From Lentisphaeria bacterium UBA1724 (lineage in GTDB: Bacteria > Verrucomicrobiota > Lentisphaeria > Oligosphaerales > Oligosphaeraceae): a stretch of 39,282 nucleotides of DNA. The stretch spans positions 1 to 39,282 of the forward strand of contig DCIO01000043.1 in assembly GCA_002315885.1 (NCBI GenBank), read 5' to 3'. Below, in pieces: positions 7,894-17,636 of the stretch (positions are counted from its first letter, which is position 1; every line of letters starts with the position of its first letter). The notes under the pieces were generated by a model, which was not told the DNA's origin, searched no databases, and saw nothing but the letters and a program-made list of their open reading frames with translations. The position numbers and the translations under genes were made by a program.

Positions 7894-10800
7894 TTATTCC
7901 AGTGAGATTTGCAGATTTGTGACGGGCAGGTTCGAGTTGGGATCCAGGAAGCGCAGTGCATGTCCTACGCCGCCGCCGCCCTGAGCGATTTTAAGCAGGA
8001 GGGTATTTTTGCCTGCCTTTAGGGTGACCCGTGCGGTTTCGCTTTCGGGGATGCATGCGCGTCCGGGACCATCGAATTCCGTCACCAACTCTCCATTGAG
8101 CCAGCATTTTTCGTTGTCATCGCTGCCCACGCCCAGAAGCACCATCCGTTCTTCGGGAGAAATCACGGTGCATGCGAGGTAGTAGACGATATCATCCACG
8201 AAGGGCAGGTCGTCCATGGAGAGTTCCTCGTAGAACAGATCCACGACGCCTTTGGAGAATTGGATTGGCTTCCATTGGAGTGTGAGGGTAGTCTTCTTTC
8301 TTTCCCCTTCGAACCAACTGCGGGCTTCCTTGAGGCGATTTTCAGAGGATGCGTCAAAGACCACTTCCATGACTTCGCCTGCAACCGCCTTCACTTTTGC
8401 TTCATCCCCCAGGAAATCCCTGTGGATGCTGGAGCGGTCGTAATTGGGGAAGGGCGCCAGCAACAGCCAGTTGCGAATGAAGCCCTCGGAGTCGGGACGA
8501 TAGACGCCATCCACGGCAACCTTCTTCCCCTGTGGGGGCTTCCGTTTCAACTCGTGGACATAGTCGGGCTTTCGGGCGTCATTGGCGGCGGTGCGTTCCG
8601 AGCATTCCTTCCGCACACTCTTCTGGGCGTTTTTCAGTGCCTGGCGGTCTCCGTAATAGAGGAGCAGCGTGCTGTTCTTGGGCATGTCCACCTCGAGAGT
8701 ATCCGTCTCCTGTGCCAATTCGCGGTTGGCGTAGAGGTCGTAGATGCACTGCGCCTTCTGGGGGAGGGAAATCGTTCGCTTGCCTGCAAGGGGTGAGTGC
8801 ACCATCAGGAAATTGCCGTTGGCGTAGATAACCGCGGGCTTGTCGGTGTAGGCATGGACCTTCGCCGCTTCCAGAATTGGCAACAGCACTTCCTTGTTCA
8901 GTGCGGTGGAACCCCAGAAGACATCCGTCCAGCCATCGTGGCGACGAATTGCCGCGGCGGGTGCGCCGTCGTCTTCGTAGGTGCCGAAGACTTCCACACC
9001 TTCCTCGGGAACCACATTGAAGCTAGGATGGTAGCTTTCGCGACGGACTTTTATGGGCTTGTCGGGCGTCGTGAAACCGCCATAGACATCCGTGGTGAAG
9101 CGTCCGAATACGCGTCCATCGGCGAGTTTGATGGACAGGTCGTCGCGCTGGTCATCCTGGACTAGTTTGAAGCCCGTCAGAGCGCAGGCGTGCTTCACAT
9201 CGAAATCCATCTCCAGTCCCTTTTTGTCCACAAGTCCTGCGGCATAGAGCCAGACGAGGGTCTTGCCATCCTTGTGGAGGCGTTCCTCAATGAGTTTCCG
9301 CTGGGTGTCGGAGACCACGCTGTTGACAGCGAAAACAACCACCTTGTAGCGGTCCAGATTGGGGCTGTTCAGCAGGTCATCCAGCATGAAGAAATCGTAT
9401 GGCATTCCCAGGTGCTGCCATTCGAAGGTGCGGTTGTATTCCAGGGTGCTTTGGTGGACGGGCATGAGGCGGGTGACGTAGTTGTATTCAAAGCCCAGGC
9501 AGATGCTGTCCGTATCCACCACAACGGCCACTTCCGTGGCGCTACGCTGTGGGAATTGCGCCGCCAGATTCAGGTTTTCCTGGAAGCGCGTCAGGACATC
9601 CCACATTTGGGGGCTGTCGTACCAGGGTTCGAAGGACATATAGTAGGGATAGGTCCCCGTGGTCATGTAGTGCCCCATGTCTCGCAGGAAGACGGCCACG
9701 GATTCATCCTCGTTCTGGGTGCGGCCATAGCGCCAGTTGTGGGCATCCGTCAGATGGGTACGGATATCCGCCTGGAAGAGCCAGACTTTCCCGTGGGCTT
9801 GGACGGATGCGGCGGGGCCGTGGTCCAGCACGTCGTCGCCAGGGCCTCGGTTGATGTAGGGGGGGGCAGGGCCCACGGCATCCAGATAGGGACTGTTCAG
9901 CACGGGCGCAAATTCGCGGTGGAGGATCCAGCTGGTGAAATATCCCGCCTGCATGAAGGTGAAGAGTCGACCATCCGTGGCCTTTTTTACCGCCTCGCAC
10001 TGCTGGAAGACGCGATGGAGGATGCTGAAAGATTCGCAACGCTGGTAATCCAGTGTCTGGCGGTTGGTTTTCGGATCAAAGAAGGAGCCCAGAGCGCGAG
10101 TCAGACGGACCTGTGAGACGGGGACCTGTGCGTTGGAGAAGTTGAAACGCCCTGGCTGATTCCAGGCCTTGGAAAATTCCCGCACATCGCCGCCGTATTC
10201 GTTGAAAAGCCAATTCCGGAAGAAATTCTGGTTTGCGGGGCAGAAGTCGTTGGGGGAATAGCCGTTTTTGATTTCGGCATGGCCCCAGTTGTTCTCGCCG
10301 TAGCGCCCCATGCCAGGAGATACTCCGACGATATGCTTGGCGTAGGGACGCTTGGCTACTTCTCTTAGGAATGCGCCGACCTGCTGTGCGCAAAGGCGTC
10401 CCCAGGCTTCGGAACCGAAGCTGTATGGCGCCACCTCGTCCCGCCAGGGCAATTCCTGCTGTTCGTTGACGATGATGTCCTGGGGATACTCGTCCACGAA
10501 ATTCTGGCATCCTTCCAGGAAGAGCCAGATGATGAACTGTGCGTCGGGCACCTCCGCCATGCAGAGCCCCCACCTGGAAATCGATTTCCGCCAGCGCCTT
10601 CTCCAGGGGGTATTTGGCATTATTCGGGTGCGAGGAAATGGATGCGGAAATCAGCACCACGGGGAATTGTCCCTTCTGCATGGCCTTTCGCTCGTAGCCA
10701 TACCAGCTCTTGGCGATGCCCGGCACCGCGTTGCTCAAAGTGAACATGGCACCCAGCATGGGCTTGCCGTCGATATACCAGGTGGGCACACCGTTGTGCT

Positions 10801-11890
10801 CCTTCACCTGACTTGGGGGGAAGGTATCGGCTGTCTCCTGGTCGCGGGGAATCTCCGTGATGGGTACCACCAGGCATTCCTGGAAATCAAAGGGCTGCGG
10901 TCCAAGATGCAGGGCATCCACAATGACAGGCTTTTCACCCGCATTGCGCAGAACCAGTCTGGCACCCGTGGCATCTCGCGGCACGATGGCCTTCTTGGCT
11001 TCCTGACGCCATTGGTCGTCAAAGCCCTCGACTTCACAGATTTTCGTGGACAACACCTCGCCTGCTTCACTGAGGAATTCCAGGCACGCCTGGGCTTTGC
11101 TGTCGCCTAGCGCGGCCAGGCTGAGTTCCAGCGCTTCGCCTTCCTCAACGGCGATGGGGACTACATTCTCGTTGCCGTAGATGACTTCCGCGCCTGGGGA
11201 CAACTGAATGGCGTGATAGCCATGGAAGGCCTTGGTGACGCGCTTCACGTCACCCTTTCGCACCTGGTAGCAGTCAATGAATGCCTCATTGAAATCCGCG
11301 CCTTCGAAGCTGCCGTTGAGGATGTATGGCGCGCTATTCCGATTGTCGGGGAGGGCGGGCAGGGCTGTGCTGATGAAAGGATTGCGGAAATATGCCTCCC
11401 CCTGTCCGTTGATAATCAGGAAGAATCGGACTGAAGCACACTGTGGCGGGACTGCCAGGATACGGCTGAAATGGACCCAGTCGCTATTTTGTCCCACTTG
11501 ACCGATGGGGATATTCATGTTGTTGCCGAATACATCACGGAAGCCCTTCCCATTGGCATCAAAGAATTGCACCATGATGCGGGCGGCATTTGACAATCCC
11601 GTGCCCTTCACATCGCCGCCGACCTGGACGTATGGCACGCCGCTCAGGGGAGTCATAGGCGTCGCGTAGGCTCCGGCGCCCTTCGGGTCATTCTCCCGAC
11701 GGATGACCAGCACGCCATCTTCCAGGGAATACTCGGATTTGCCCGCCCAACCACGCTGGGGCTCCCAGCCTACGGCCAGGCCGTCCTGGATTTCCGTAAA
11801 ATCGGAATTCCGCAGGATGTTCCCCTGGGGAATTTGCGCAGACAGGCAGCAGACGAGACAGAGAAAGAAAAGAATGAAATATTTGGTCAT
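7894..11890 (-). pseudogene. giant secreted GH42-like glycosidase, interrupted by a +1 frameshift at a homopolymer
   Basis: Two overlapping frames make one protein. The 5' part starts at ATG 11890 (MTKYFILFFLCLVCCLSAQ, a clear signal peptide) and the 3' part is open from 10620 to the stop at 7894. Removing one base from the C5 run at 10567-10571 joins ...ALAEIDFQVG to LCMAEVPDAQF in one 1331-residue product. Likely layout: an N-terminal CBM4/9-like beta-sandwich (NILRNSDFTE), a second sandwich, a TIM barrel from about 400, a GATase/trimerization-like region with YKVVVFAVNSVVSD near 810, and a C-terminal galactose-binding-like sandwich. By eye alignment to the protein at 36419-39211, the acid/base Glu is kept (composite residue 532, RYGENNW) but the nucleophile position is Gln (706, LFQADIRTH). 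The frameshift may be real or a sequencing error. Activity is doubtful in either case. Confidence 0.8.
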
Positions 11891-11994
11891 GGTATCAGAC
11901 AAAGGCAGAGTGAAATAAACACACCGCATAAAATACCATCCGACCGGAAAAATACCAAACACTCTGCGGAGGAATTTTACCTTTCTTGGCTTTA

Positions 11995-12120
11995 GCCTTC
12001 CGCGGTTCAGGAATCAACCACGGAATACGCGGAAGTCGCGGAAAATCAAAGCCCCCATCCGCGTCTTCCGCGCCTTCCGCGGTTCAGGAAGCCACCACGG
12101 AATACGCGGAAGTCGCGGAA
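11995..12120. repeat. two 49-bp direct repeats with CTTCCGCG/CGCGGAAG inverted ends
   Basis: Copy 1 is 11995-12043 and copy 2 is 12072-12120, a 77-bp period; they differ at only three positions by eye (TCAAC versus GCCAC). Each contains CTTCCGCG and its reverse complement CGCGGAAG about 22 bp apart, so each can form a hairpin. The pattern resembles the ACCACGGAA-type intergenic repeats seen in many environmental bacteria. Function is unknown. Confidence 0.85.
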
Positions 12121-12138
12121 TCGAGAATCGAGAATTAT
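12118..12138. repeat. heptad tandem repeat (GAATCGA)2 GAATTAT
   Basis: Three 7-bp units with a conserved GAAT start, directly abutting copy 2 of the 49-bp repeat. This is one of seven loci in the window that share the ATTCNNN/GAATNNN 7-bp periodicity. Confidence 0.75.
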
Positions 12139-12305
12139 TTTTGTACAATTTTCTGTGAATCACCTTTGTATTCAGGTTTATTTTTATTGAAATTGCGCAA
12201 AAGTCTCATCGCTATACCCAGAACAAATCCGAAGCCGCCAAATTGAAACTAAATTAGACGCATCCCTTTTTCAATGCAATTTTCACTCCCATTCTGAGGA
12301 ACGAC

Positions 12306-13595
12306 ATGAAAAAATACTGGAGAATTTCCTTCTGCGCTGTCCTTCTTCTTGCAGTGTCTTTATTTGCTCTGGATGGCAAGAATTTCGCCTTCAATGCCAC
12401 CACGAACAAGCATCCCCTGCAGTATGAGATTGACGAACCGATGGTATTTACCTTCATCGTGGATCTGAAGGGACAGGAGTTGGAGGCGCCTCTGACGATA
12501 GAATGGAGCCGCGCGGGCGACGATGGCCTGGAGGAGAGTGGCAAAATCCTCTATGACGGCAGCTCTCCTGCCACCGTGACCACCAAGCTGAATTGCAATG
12601 GCTTCGTGCATCTCTACGCCCAACTCAAGCAGGCTGACGGCACTACCCTCAAGAACAAGGAGGGAATGGACTGGTTTTTCAATGGCGGTGCGGCGGTCCA
12701 TCCCGAGTTGCTGACTTCCACCCCCGAACCCGAGGACTTCGATGAATTCTGGGCCAAGCAGAAGGCGCGTTTGGAGAAGGTCCCGATGGTCGTTGATCTG
12801 ACGGAAGTGCGCAAGAGCGAGTATGCGACAATCTATGTCGTTCGCATCCTTTGCGCGGGTCCCCGTCCCGCAACCGGTGTTCTTACCATTCCCGTGGGGG
12901 CAGAGGAAGGGAAAAAATACCCCATTCGCTTTGATTTGCACGGCTACGGATACGGCGGCCCCTCCTTTGGAAAGATTAACGGGAAAGGCACGGATGAATA
13001 CATCAATTTCATCCTGAATGCCCATGGCGTGGAATATCTGCGCGATGACACATACTATGAGGCATTCGGCGCATCTATCAAACAGAATGGCAACAAATAC
13101 GCCTTTGACAAAACGACCAACTCCGATCCCGAGACCTGCTATTTTAACGGGATGGCCCTGCGCCTCATGCGTGCCCTGCAATACGTGAAGACACTTGATG
13201 CCTGGAATGGCAAGGACCTCCACGCAATCGGCGAAAGCCAGGGCGGCCTCCAGACCATCTGGGCCACCGCACTGGATCCAGATGTCACTCAGGCCACCGC
13301 CATTGTTCCCTGGTGCTGCGACATCGGCGGTCACGAAAACTACAACCGCCTCAACAGCCATTTCCGCCCCGAGCACACCCGCGCCCTGGATTACTACGAT
13401 TGCATCAACATGGCAAAGCGCATCCACTGTCCCATCGAAATCGTCCGCGCGGGCCTTGGAGACTACGCATGCCCTCCCTCGGGCATTGCCGTCATGTACA
13501 ACAACCTGAAGTGCAAGAAGTCCATCGTCTGGTATCAGGGCTCCGAACACAGCTACGTCCCCGAAAACTGCGAGATCTTCCGCTTTGAGGAATAA
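12306..13595 (+). CDS. secreted CE7-family acetyl-xylan-esterase-like deacetylase
   Basis: A 429-residue protein with a signal peptide (MKKYWRISFCAVLLLAVSLFA). An N-terminal beta-sandwich of about 125 residues precedes the esterase domain, which carries the CE7 pattern: EFWAKQKARLEKVP, the strand RFDLHGYGYGG, the nucleophile elbow GESQGG with Ser311, Asp386 in AGLGDYACPP and His415 in GSEHSY. CE7 enzymes remove acetyl groups from xylo-oligosaccharides and related small substrates, and an export signal points to action on extracellular or periplasmic glycans. GAGGAA just upstream of ATG 12306 is a reasonable ribosome site. A beta-lactamase-fold hydrolase follows 58 bp downstream and is probably in the same transcript. 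Confidence 0.9.
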   Translation: MKKYWRISFCAVLLLAVSLFALDGKNFAFNATTNKHPLQYEIDEPMVFTFIVDLKGQELEAPLTIEWSRAGDDGLEESGKILYDGSSPATVTTKLNCNGFVHLYAQLKQADGTTLKNKEGMDWFFNGGAAVHPELLTSTPEPEDFDEFWAKQKARLEKVPMVVDLTEVRKSEYATIYVVRILCAGPRPATGVLTIPVGAEEGKKYPIRFDLHGYGYGGPSFGKINGKGTDEYINFILNAHGVEYLRDDTYYEAFGASIKQNGNKYAFDKTTNSDPETCYFNGMALRLMRALQYVKTLDAWNGKDLHAIGESQGGLQTIWATALDPDVTQATAIVPWCCDIGGHENYNRLNSHFRPEHTRALDYYDCINMAKRIHCPIEIVRAGLGDYACPPSGIAVMYNNLKCKKSIVWYQGSEHSYVPENCEIFRFEE

Positions 13596-13653
13596 CGCGC
13601 ACTCCCATTTTTACTCCACACACTCACCCACATTTTAGGAGAGAACGAAATCT

Positions 13654-14889
13654 ATGAAGAAGGCATTCCTTTTCTTTGCCGTCAGCGTACTCTTTGCGGG
13701 CTTCCTGGCTATCGCCAAGGACCCCGTGGAGTCCGGCACCACGTTCATGAAGGACGCACTGATGCCTTATGTGGCAGATGGACGCCTCCCTGGCGCAATC
13801 AGCGTCCTCTACAAGGATGGCATCCAGGAGACTACCTGCATCGGCTATGCGGATGCGGAAGCAAAACGCCCCATCTCCATGGACGATGTCTTCATGCAGG
13901 CTTCCCAGACCAAGGGCTTCTGTGGTTTGACGGTGGCCATCCTAATTGAAGAGGGAAAAATTTCCCTGGACGATCCCGTTTCCAAGTATCTCCCCGAATT
14001 CAAGACACTGTGGGTGCTGGACTCCGAGAAGGACGGCATCCGAACCATGCACCAGGCGAAGAATGTCCTGACCATCCGCATGTGCATGAACCATTCCGGC
14101 GGTTTCCCCTTCGAGATTCCCGCAAAGAAGTCCAACCTCAAAGGCGGTGGCTGGACGGGCGGCGCGCCACTGCGCCAGACGGCGGCAATTGCGGCGGCAT
14201 TGCCTTTGACTTCGGAACCCGGCACAAAGTGCGGATATTCCAACACGGGTATCGACATCGCTGCAGCCGTGGTGGAAGTGGTGACCGGAAAGCCATGGGA
14301 ACTATTCCTCAAGGAACGGGTGCTGGATCCCCTGGGTATGACCTCCACCACATTCTTCCCCACGGACGAAATGCTGAAGAACCGCATTGAGATGTATGCG
14401 GTCTATCCCGACAAACCTGCAATATGTCTGAAGAATGTCGGATGGTCACAGCGCCCCTATAACGGCAGAAATGTCTTCGTCTCCGCCGCAGCGGGACTCT
14501 GGACCACGGCAAATGACCAGCTGAAATTCTACAAGATGCTGATGAACAAAGGCGTGGGTGACAACGGTGTCCGAATCCTGAAGGAAGAGACATTCATGAA
14601 GTTTCTCTCACAGACGACACGCCCAAAGGAACTGCCCAATGACTGGTATTCCCTGGGACTGGACGTGCCCTACTCCAAAGATGACGCAGGATGGCTTGGA
14701 CACGGCGGCGCCTGGCTGACCTCCGCATACGTCAATTGGCGTACAAAGCGACTGAAACTCTGGGTCGTCCAAATCGGCGACGGCAAAGAATTCTGGTCAA
14801 AGGACAGGGCAGAAGCCGAGAAGAAATTCTTCGAATACGAGATCGACAGCACATCCCAGAAAAACTACACCGGCCGCACCACGGAATAA
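13654..14889 (+). CDS. secreted serine hydrolase of the beta-lactamase (class C/esterase) fold
   Basis: A 411-residue protein with a signal peptide ending near residue 22. All three active-site motifs of the penicillin-binding/class C family are present: SxxK as SQTK (Ser84, Lys87), YxN as YSN (Tyr195, Asn197) and HxG as HGG (350-352). Family members are beta-lactamases, D-alanyl peptidases and esterases such as EstB. The pairing with a CE7 esterase makes a carbohydrate or lactone esterase more likely than drug resistance, but this is an inference. A strong AGGAGA site precedes ATG 13654. The gene converges on sfsA with only 20 bp between stops. Confidence 0.9.
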   Translation: MKKAFLFFAVSVLFAGFLAIAKDPVESGTTFMKDALMPYVADGRLPGAISVLYKDGIQETTCIGYADAEAKRPISMDDVFMQASQTKGFCGLTVAILIEEGKISLDDPVSKYLPEFKTLWVLDSEKDGIRTMHQAKNVLTIRMCMNHSGGFPFEIPAKKSNLKGGGWTGGAPLRQTAAIAAALPLTSEPGTKCGYSNTGIDIAAAVVEVVTGKPWELFLKERVLDPLGMTSTTFFPTDEMLKNRIEMYAVYPDKPAICLKNVGWSQRPYNGRNVFVSAAAGLWTTANDQLKFYKMLMNKGVGDNGVRILKEETFMKFLSQTTRPKELPNDWYSLGLDVPYSKDDAGWLGHGGAWLTSAYVNWRTKRLKLWVVQIGDGKEFWSKDRAEAEKKFFEYEIDSTSQKNYTGRTTE

Positions 14890-14893
14890 GGGG

Positions 14894-14932
14894 ATTCTGG
14901 ATTCTAGAATTACGAGGGATTCGTGATTCTTA
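14894..14932. repeat. degenerate heptad repeat spanning the sfsA stop codon
   Basis: Units ATTCTGG, ATTCTAG, AATTACG, then AGGG, ATTCGTG and ATTCTTA. The right half is inside the sfsA frame and encodes its last residues (ITNPS). The rest fills the gap between the two convergent genes. Confidence 0.6.
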
Positions 14933-15584
14933 GAGAGTCTGGGGTAACGTTGCAGGGCAGGCGGAGAATTTTCACGCCTGCCTTTTCTGCGGCGTCTAGT
15001 GCTTCGCCGAATTCCGGGTGAGTTTCTCGGTTCGGGAATACTTGGGTTACGCCAGGCATTGCGATGACGAAGGCGATATAACACTCGTAGCCCTCGCTTA
15101 CGGCTTTCATTAATTCATGGAGATGCTTGACGCCTCGTTCCGTGGGTGCGTCGGGAAAATATCCCATGCCATCGATCTCCAGGGTACACCCCTTGACTTC
15201 AATGAAGATTTTTCGACTTCCGCATTCCAGGTAGAAGTCCACTCTGGAATTGCCATATTGGTGCTCCGGTTTCAGGAGGGTGATGCCCTGGAATGGTGCC
15301 GGATTGGAGCACAGCCACTCTTTCACCACCACATTCGGGGCCTGGCTGTCGATATTAACCCATCCAAGGTTGGCTTTCTTCACCGCAATCAAGTCGTATT
15401 TCGTCCGTCTCGCGGGATTCTCTGATACCGCAAGAACCACCTCCGAACCAGGTAGTAGCAGTTCCTTGCAACGTCCCGTATTCTTGACGTGGACAGTTTC
15501 GGTGGTCCCATCGATTTCCACGTGGGCAATGAAACGGTTGGGGCGGTCCAGGAAGGTGCCGACCATTGTGCGAGGGTAGTTCAT
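14910..15584 (-). CDS. sfsA: SfsA family protein (sugar fermentation stimulation protein homologue)
   Basis: At 224 residues it matches the usual SfsA length. The OB-fold N-terminus (RFIAHVEIDG, HVKNTGRCKELLLPGSEV) is followed by a nuclease-like region with YGNSRVDFYL, IFIEVKGCTLE, FPDAPTERGVKHLHEL and the Asp/Glu/Lys pattern of the PD-(D/E)XK fold. SfsA was linked to maltose gene expression in E. coli, but its biochemical role is still uncertain and a nucleic-acid-processing role is suggested by the fold. The last residues come from a heptad repeat that crosses the stop codon, so the C-terminus may have drifted. It lies 45 bp after the GDYXXLXY gene on the same strand. Confidence 0.95.
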   Translation of the reverse strand: MNYPRTMVGTFLDRPNRFIAHVEIDGTTETVHVKNTGRCKELLLPGSEVVLAVSENPARRTKYDLIAVKKANLGWVNIDSQAPNVVVKEWLCSNPAPFQGITLLKPEHQYGNSRVDFYLECGSRKIFIEVKGCTLEIDGMGYFPDAPTERGVKHLHELMKAVSEGYECYIAFVIAMPGVTQVFPNRETHPEFGEALDAAEKAGVKILRLPCNVTPDSLRITNPS

Positions 15585-15629
15585 CCTATTGATTCAGCGG
15601 TATTCAAGCCCGAGGAGCGAATCTGAAAG

Positions 15630-16283
15630 CTATTTCCCCAATTTGAGGATGGACTCGCCCTGGATTTCGATGTCGGTCAAGACGATTTCGCCATTCTTGG
15701 CACGATAGACCGCAACCGCATTTTCGGTGTTCTCACGGAGGATTTTTTCCGCCTTGGGAGCGAGCTTTTCGTTGACGAAGAGCTTTGAGGGGAAACTTAC
15801 TCGCACGGAGAGGTCCTTTTTGGGGGAGACGGTCTCTGGGGGAATGGCGACGGGTGGGGTTTCGTCTGTCTGGACTTCAATCTTCTCGGAATTTTCCTCG
15901 CTTGCGGGAGTCGAGAAGATGTGCGTGTCCTCGGGTTTGACCCACAGGCCATCCTTTCCAGGGACCTTTGCGACTTCGGCGACGCGGTAGAGATTGGTTC
16001 CGTCATTCCGTGGTTCCAGGCGTGCATAGAGATCTCGTGTCTCATTCCAATGTCGGTATTCTTCCTCGGTGGGAACGCCCTTCATCCAGAGGACACTTTC
16101 TTCCACACGGGTATTGAGATATCGTCCGCGGAAAGGATCGTATGGATCGTATGCCTGGCAGGGGAAGCGGACTTCGGTTCCCTGGGAGACTATCCGTTCG
16201 TATCGGAAAATCAGCCATCCCAGGAGGAGGCACTGGATTGCCAGAATGGCCGCGATTCCGATTGTCTTATGCTTCTTGCTCAT
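15630..16283 (-). CDS. GDYXXLXY-domain membrane-anchored protein
   Basis: Translation most likely starts at ATG 16283 (MSKKHKTIG), giving 217 residues; a longer frame to 16328 lies inside the upstream gene. One N-terminal membrane segment (about residues 8-28) anchors an extracytoplasmic domain. The domain opens with FPCQAYDPYDPFRGRYL, a version of the DPxDPxRGxY signature, where the usual GDY reads GRY. A Pro/Glu-rich stretch follows near residue 140. This family is characteristically encoded next to DUF2157 membrane proteins, as here, where the two genes overlap by 17 bp. Its molecular function is not known. An envelope role is plausible. Confidence 0.8.
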   Translation of the reverse strand: MSKKHKTIGIAAILAIQCLLLGWLIFRYERIVSQGTEVRFPCQAYDPYDPFRGRYLNTRVEESVLWMKGVPTEEEYRHWNETRDLYARLEPRNDGTNLYRVAEVAKVPGKDGLWVKPEDTHIFSTPASEENSEKIEVQTDETPPVAIPPETVSPKKDLSVRVSFPSKLFVNEKLAPKAEKILRENTENAVAVYRAKNGEIVLTDIEIQGESILKLGK

Positions 16284-17394
16284 GATTCTCCTCCTTGATG
16301 TGGTTTCGATAACGCACGAAGAGCACATTCGCTGTGGTCAGGGCGATACCCGAAGAGAGCATCACCAATCCCTTGATCGTGAAATCCAAGTCGCTGGAGA
16401 GGAATTTGACGAGGATGTGCCAGAGCAACAGGCATACGCCGATGTTCATGTAGATTAGGCGGAGTCTTTGGATGCCGTATGCGATGATGCCCAAGGCCAG
16501 CAGGAATGCCAGCACGAAAAGCCATAGGTCGCAGAGGTCATGGAAGGGCGTCACCAAGGCGATACTGGCGGCAGTTAGCGTGGCGACGATGCGCCATACG
16601 GGGAGAGACCATTTCCAGGCAGACAGCGCCAGAAGCAGTGCGCTGAACCAGTATGCCAACACACAGGACTCAACGCCCCAGCGTCTCCAGTGGAAATCCA
16701 TCGCGTAGGCGAGGATGAACCCCAGGACGCAAACGAAGGAGACTCCGGAGAAGAACTGGGCTGTGAGGAATGCGGGGCGTGGCGGGCGGTTCCGCAGATA
16801 TGCGATGTACGCGGGGATGCCTGCGCAGAAGAAGAGCAATGCCCGGATGGTCAGCCAAAGCCCCCTGGGGTCATGAGCTTCTTCGTGGGCGGCAAGTAGC
16901 CATGCCTGCACAAAAATGGGCCATAGGACCATGGGGATGACGGCGCCAGTACCCCAGATGACGGTGAGGCAGAGCAGGGCGATTAGCAGAATGAGTCCCG
17001 GGATATTCGTGCCTACCTGGTAGGTCTGGGCCACAAGGCAGGTGGCTGCCGTGATGGCCAGGCACCAGAGGATGCCCAGGGCTTCCCAGAATACACGATT
17101 CTTGTGCTCTTTCAGAGTGGCGACCAATGCTCCGATGCCGCAGAGGATCACCGGGGCGATGGCGATGGCGGCACGGGCGGGACGGCCCAGGCTGTCCCAG
17201 TTTGCCGCAAAGAGTGCGATGATGCCCAAGCCGATGAGCAGTGCGCCGATGGAGCCTGCCAGGATGATTCCCCAGGAACGGGAGGTGGTCTCCTGGGGAT
17301 AGCGCGCCAGGAGTTTTGCGCAAGTCTCCTCAGAGATCAGTCCCTCCGATTGCCATGCGGCGATTTCCTTTCTTAACCACGGGATGTGTTCCAT
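16267..17394 (-). CDS. DUF2157 polytopic membrane protein
   Basis: A 375-residue protein with a cytoplasmic head typical of DUF2157 (LRKEIAAWQSEGLISEE, then AKLLARYPQ) followed by about ten hydrophobic helices from residue 40 to 365, including GIILAGSIGALLIGLGIIAL and NWDSLGRPARAAIAI. The family is a conserved inner-membrane protein of unknown function, usually co-encoded with a GDYXXLXY protein, which overlaps its 3' end here. The pair is likely to form one membrane complex. The gene starts 242 bp from the prepilin gene on the same strand, separated by a terminator, so it has its own promoter in the AT-rich stretch right of 17394. Confidence 0.85.
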   Translation of the reverse strand: MEHIPWLRKEIAAWQSEGLISEETCAKLLARYPQETTSRSWGIILAGSIGALLIGLGIIALFAANWDSLGRPARAAIAIAPVILCGIGALVATLKEHKNRVFWEALGILWCLAITAATCLVAQTYQVGTNIPGLILLIALLCLTVIWGTGAVIPMVLWPIFVQAWLLAAHEEAHDPRGLWLTIRALLFFCAGIPAYIAYLRNRPPRPAFLTAQFFSGVSFVCVLGFILAYAMDFHWRRWGVESCVLAYWFSALLLALSAWKWSLPVWRIVATLTAASIALVTPFHDLCDLWLFVLAFLLALGIIAYGIQRLRLIYMNIGVCLLLWHILVKFLSSDLDFTIKGLVMLSSGIALTTANVLFVRYRNHIKEENHEQEA

Positions 17395-17539
17395 GAGAGT
17401 CGTGTTTTTAGGGTGGGGCTTAGGAATTTCCGTCAGAAGAACGGATGAAAAATCACAGATGAGAAGACAGCGAAAATATAATGTCCGAAAGAAATTCTCC
17501 GAAATGTGTGGAATTGTTGTTGAGTTTTTTTATTTTTGT

Positions 17540-17560
17540 GAATCCCGAATTGTGAATCCC
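17540..17560. repeat. heptad tandem repeat (GAATCCC, GAATTGT, GAATCCC)
   Basis: Three 7-bp units with the GAATNNN pattern just left of the bidirectional terminator. Same repeat class as the loci at 12118, 14894, 21986, 22252, 22310 and 33818. Confidence 0.7.
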
Positions 17561-17570
17561 GAAAAAATAA

Positions 17571-17613
17571 AACGGGCTGTTGTCGCCTCGTAACGAGGTC
17601 CCAACAGCCCGTT
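17571..17613 (-). terminator. two-part intrinsic terminator downstream of the prepilin gene
   Basis: A 12-bp perfect inverted repeat AACGGGCTGTTG (17571-17582) / CAACAGCCCGTT (17602-17613) encloses a second hairpin CCTCG-TAA-CGAGG. On the minus strand it is followed by a T-rich run (complement of AAAAAATAAA) and on the plus strand by T7, so it could work in both directions. It sits 24 bp past the prepilin stop codon. Confidence 0.85.
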
Positions 17614-17636
17614 TTTTTGCTAGCGGTTATGTGAGG

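Larger units (their letters stand above)
11891..12305. other. divergent intergenic region with 49-bp repeats and a heptad repeat
   Basis: This 415-bp stretch lies between the start of the giant glycosidase gene and the CE7 esterase gene. It holds the 49-bp direct repeat pair (11995-12120), a three-unit 7-bp repeat (12118-12138) and an AT-rich right half likely to contain the esterase promoter. I saw no convincing -35/-10 pair and no RNA gene. Confidence 0.5.

Noticed and set aside
12360..13550. 396-codon antisense frame opposite the CE7 esterase gene
   Set aside because: Low-complexity Val/Gly/Asp-rich translation with no motif; the plus-strand frame has a signal peptide and a full catalytic triad.
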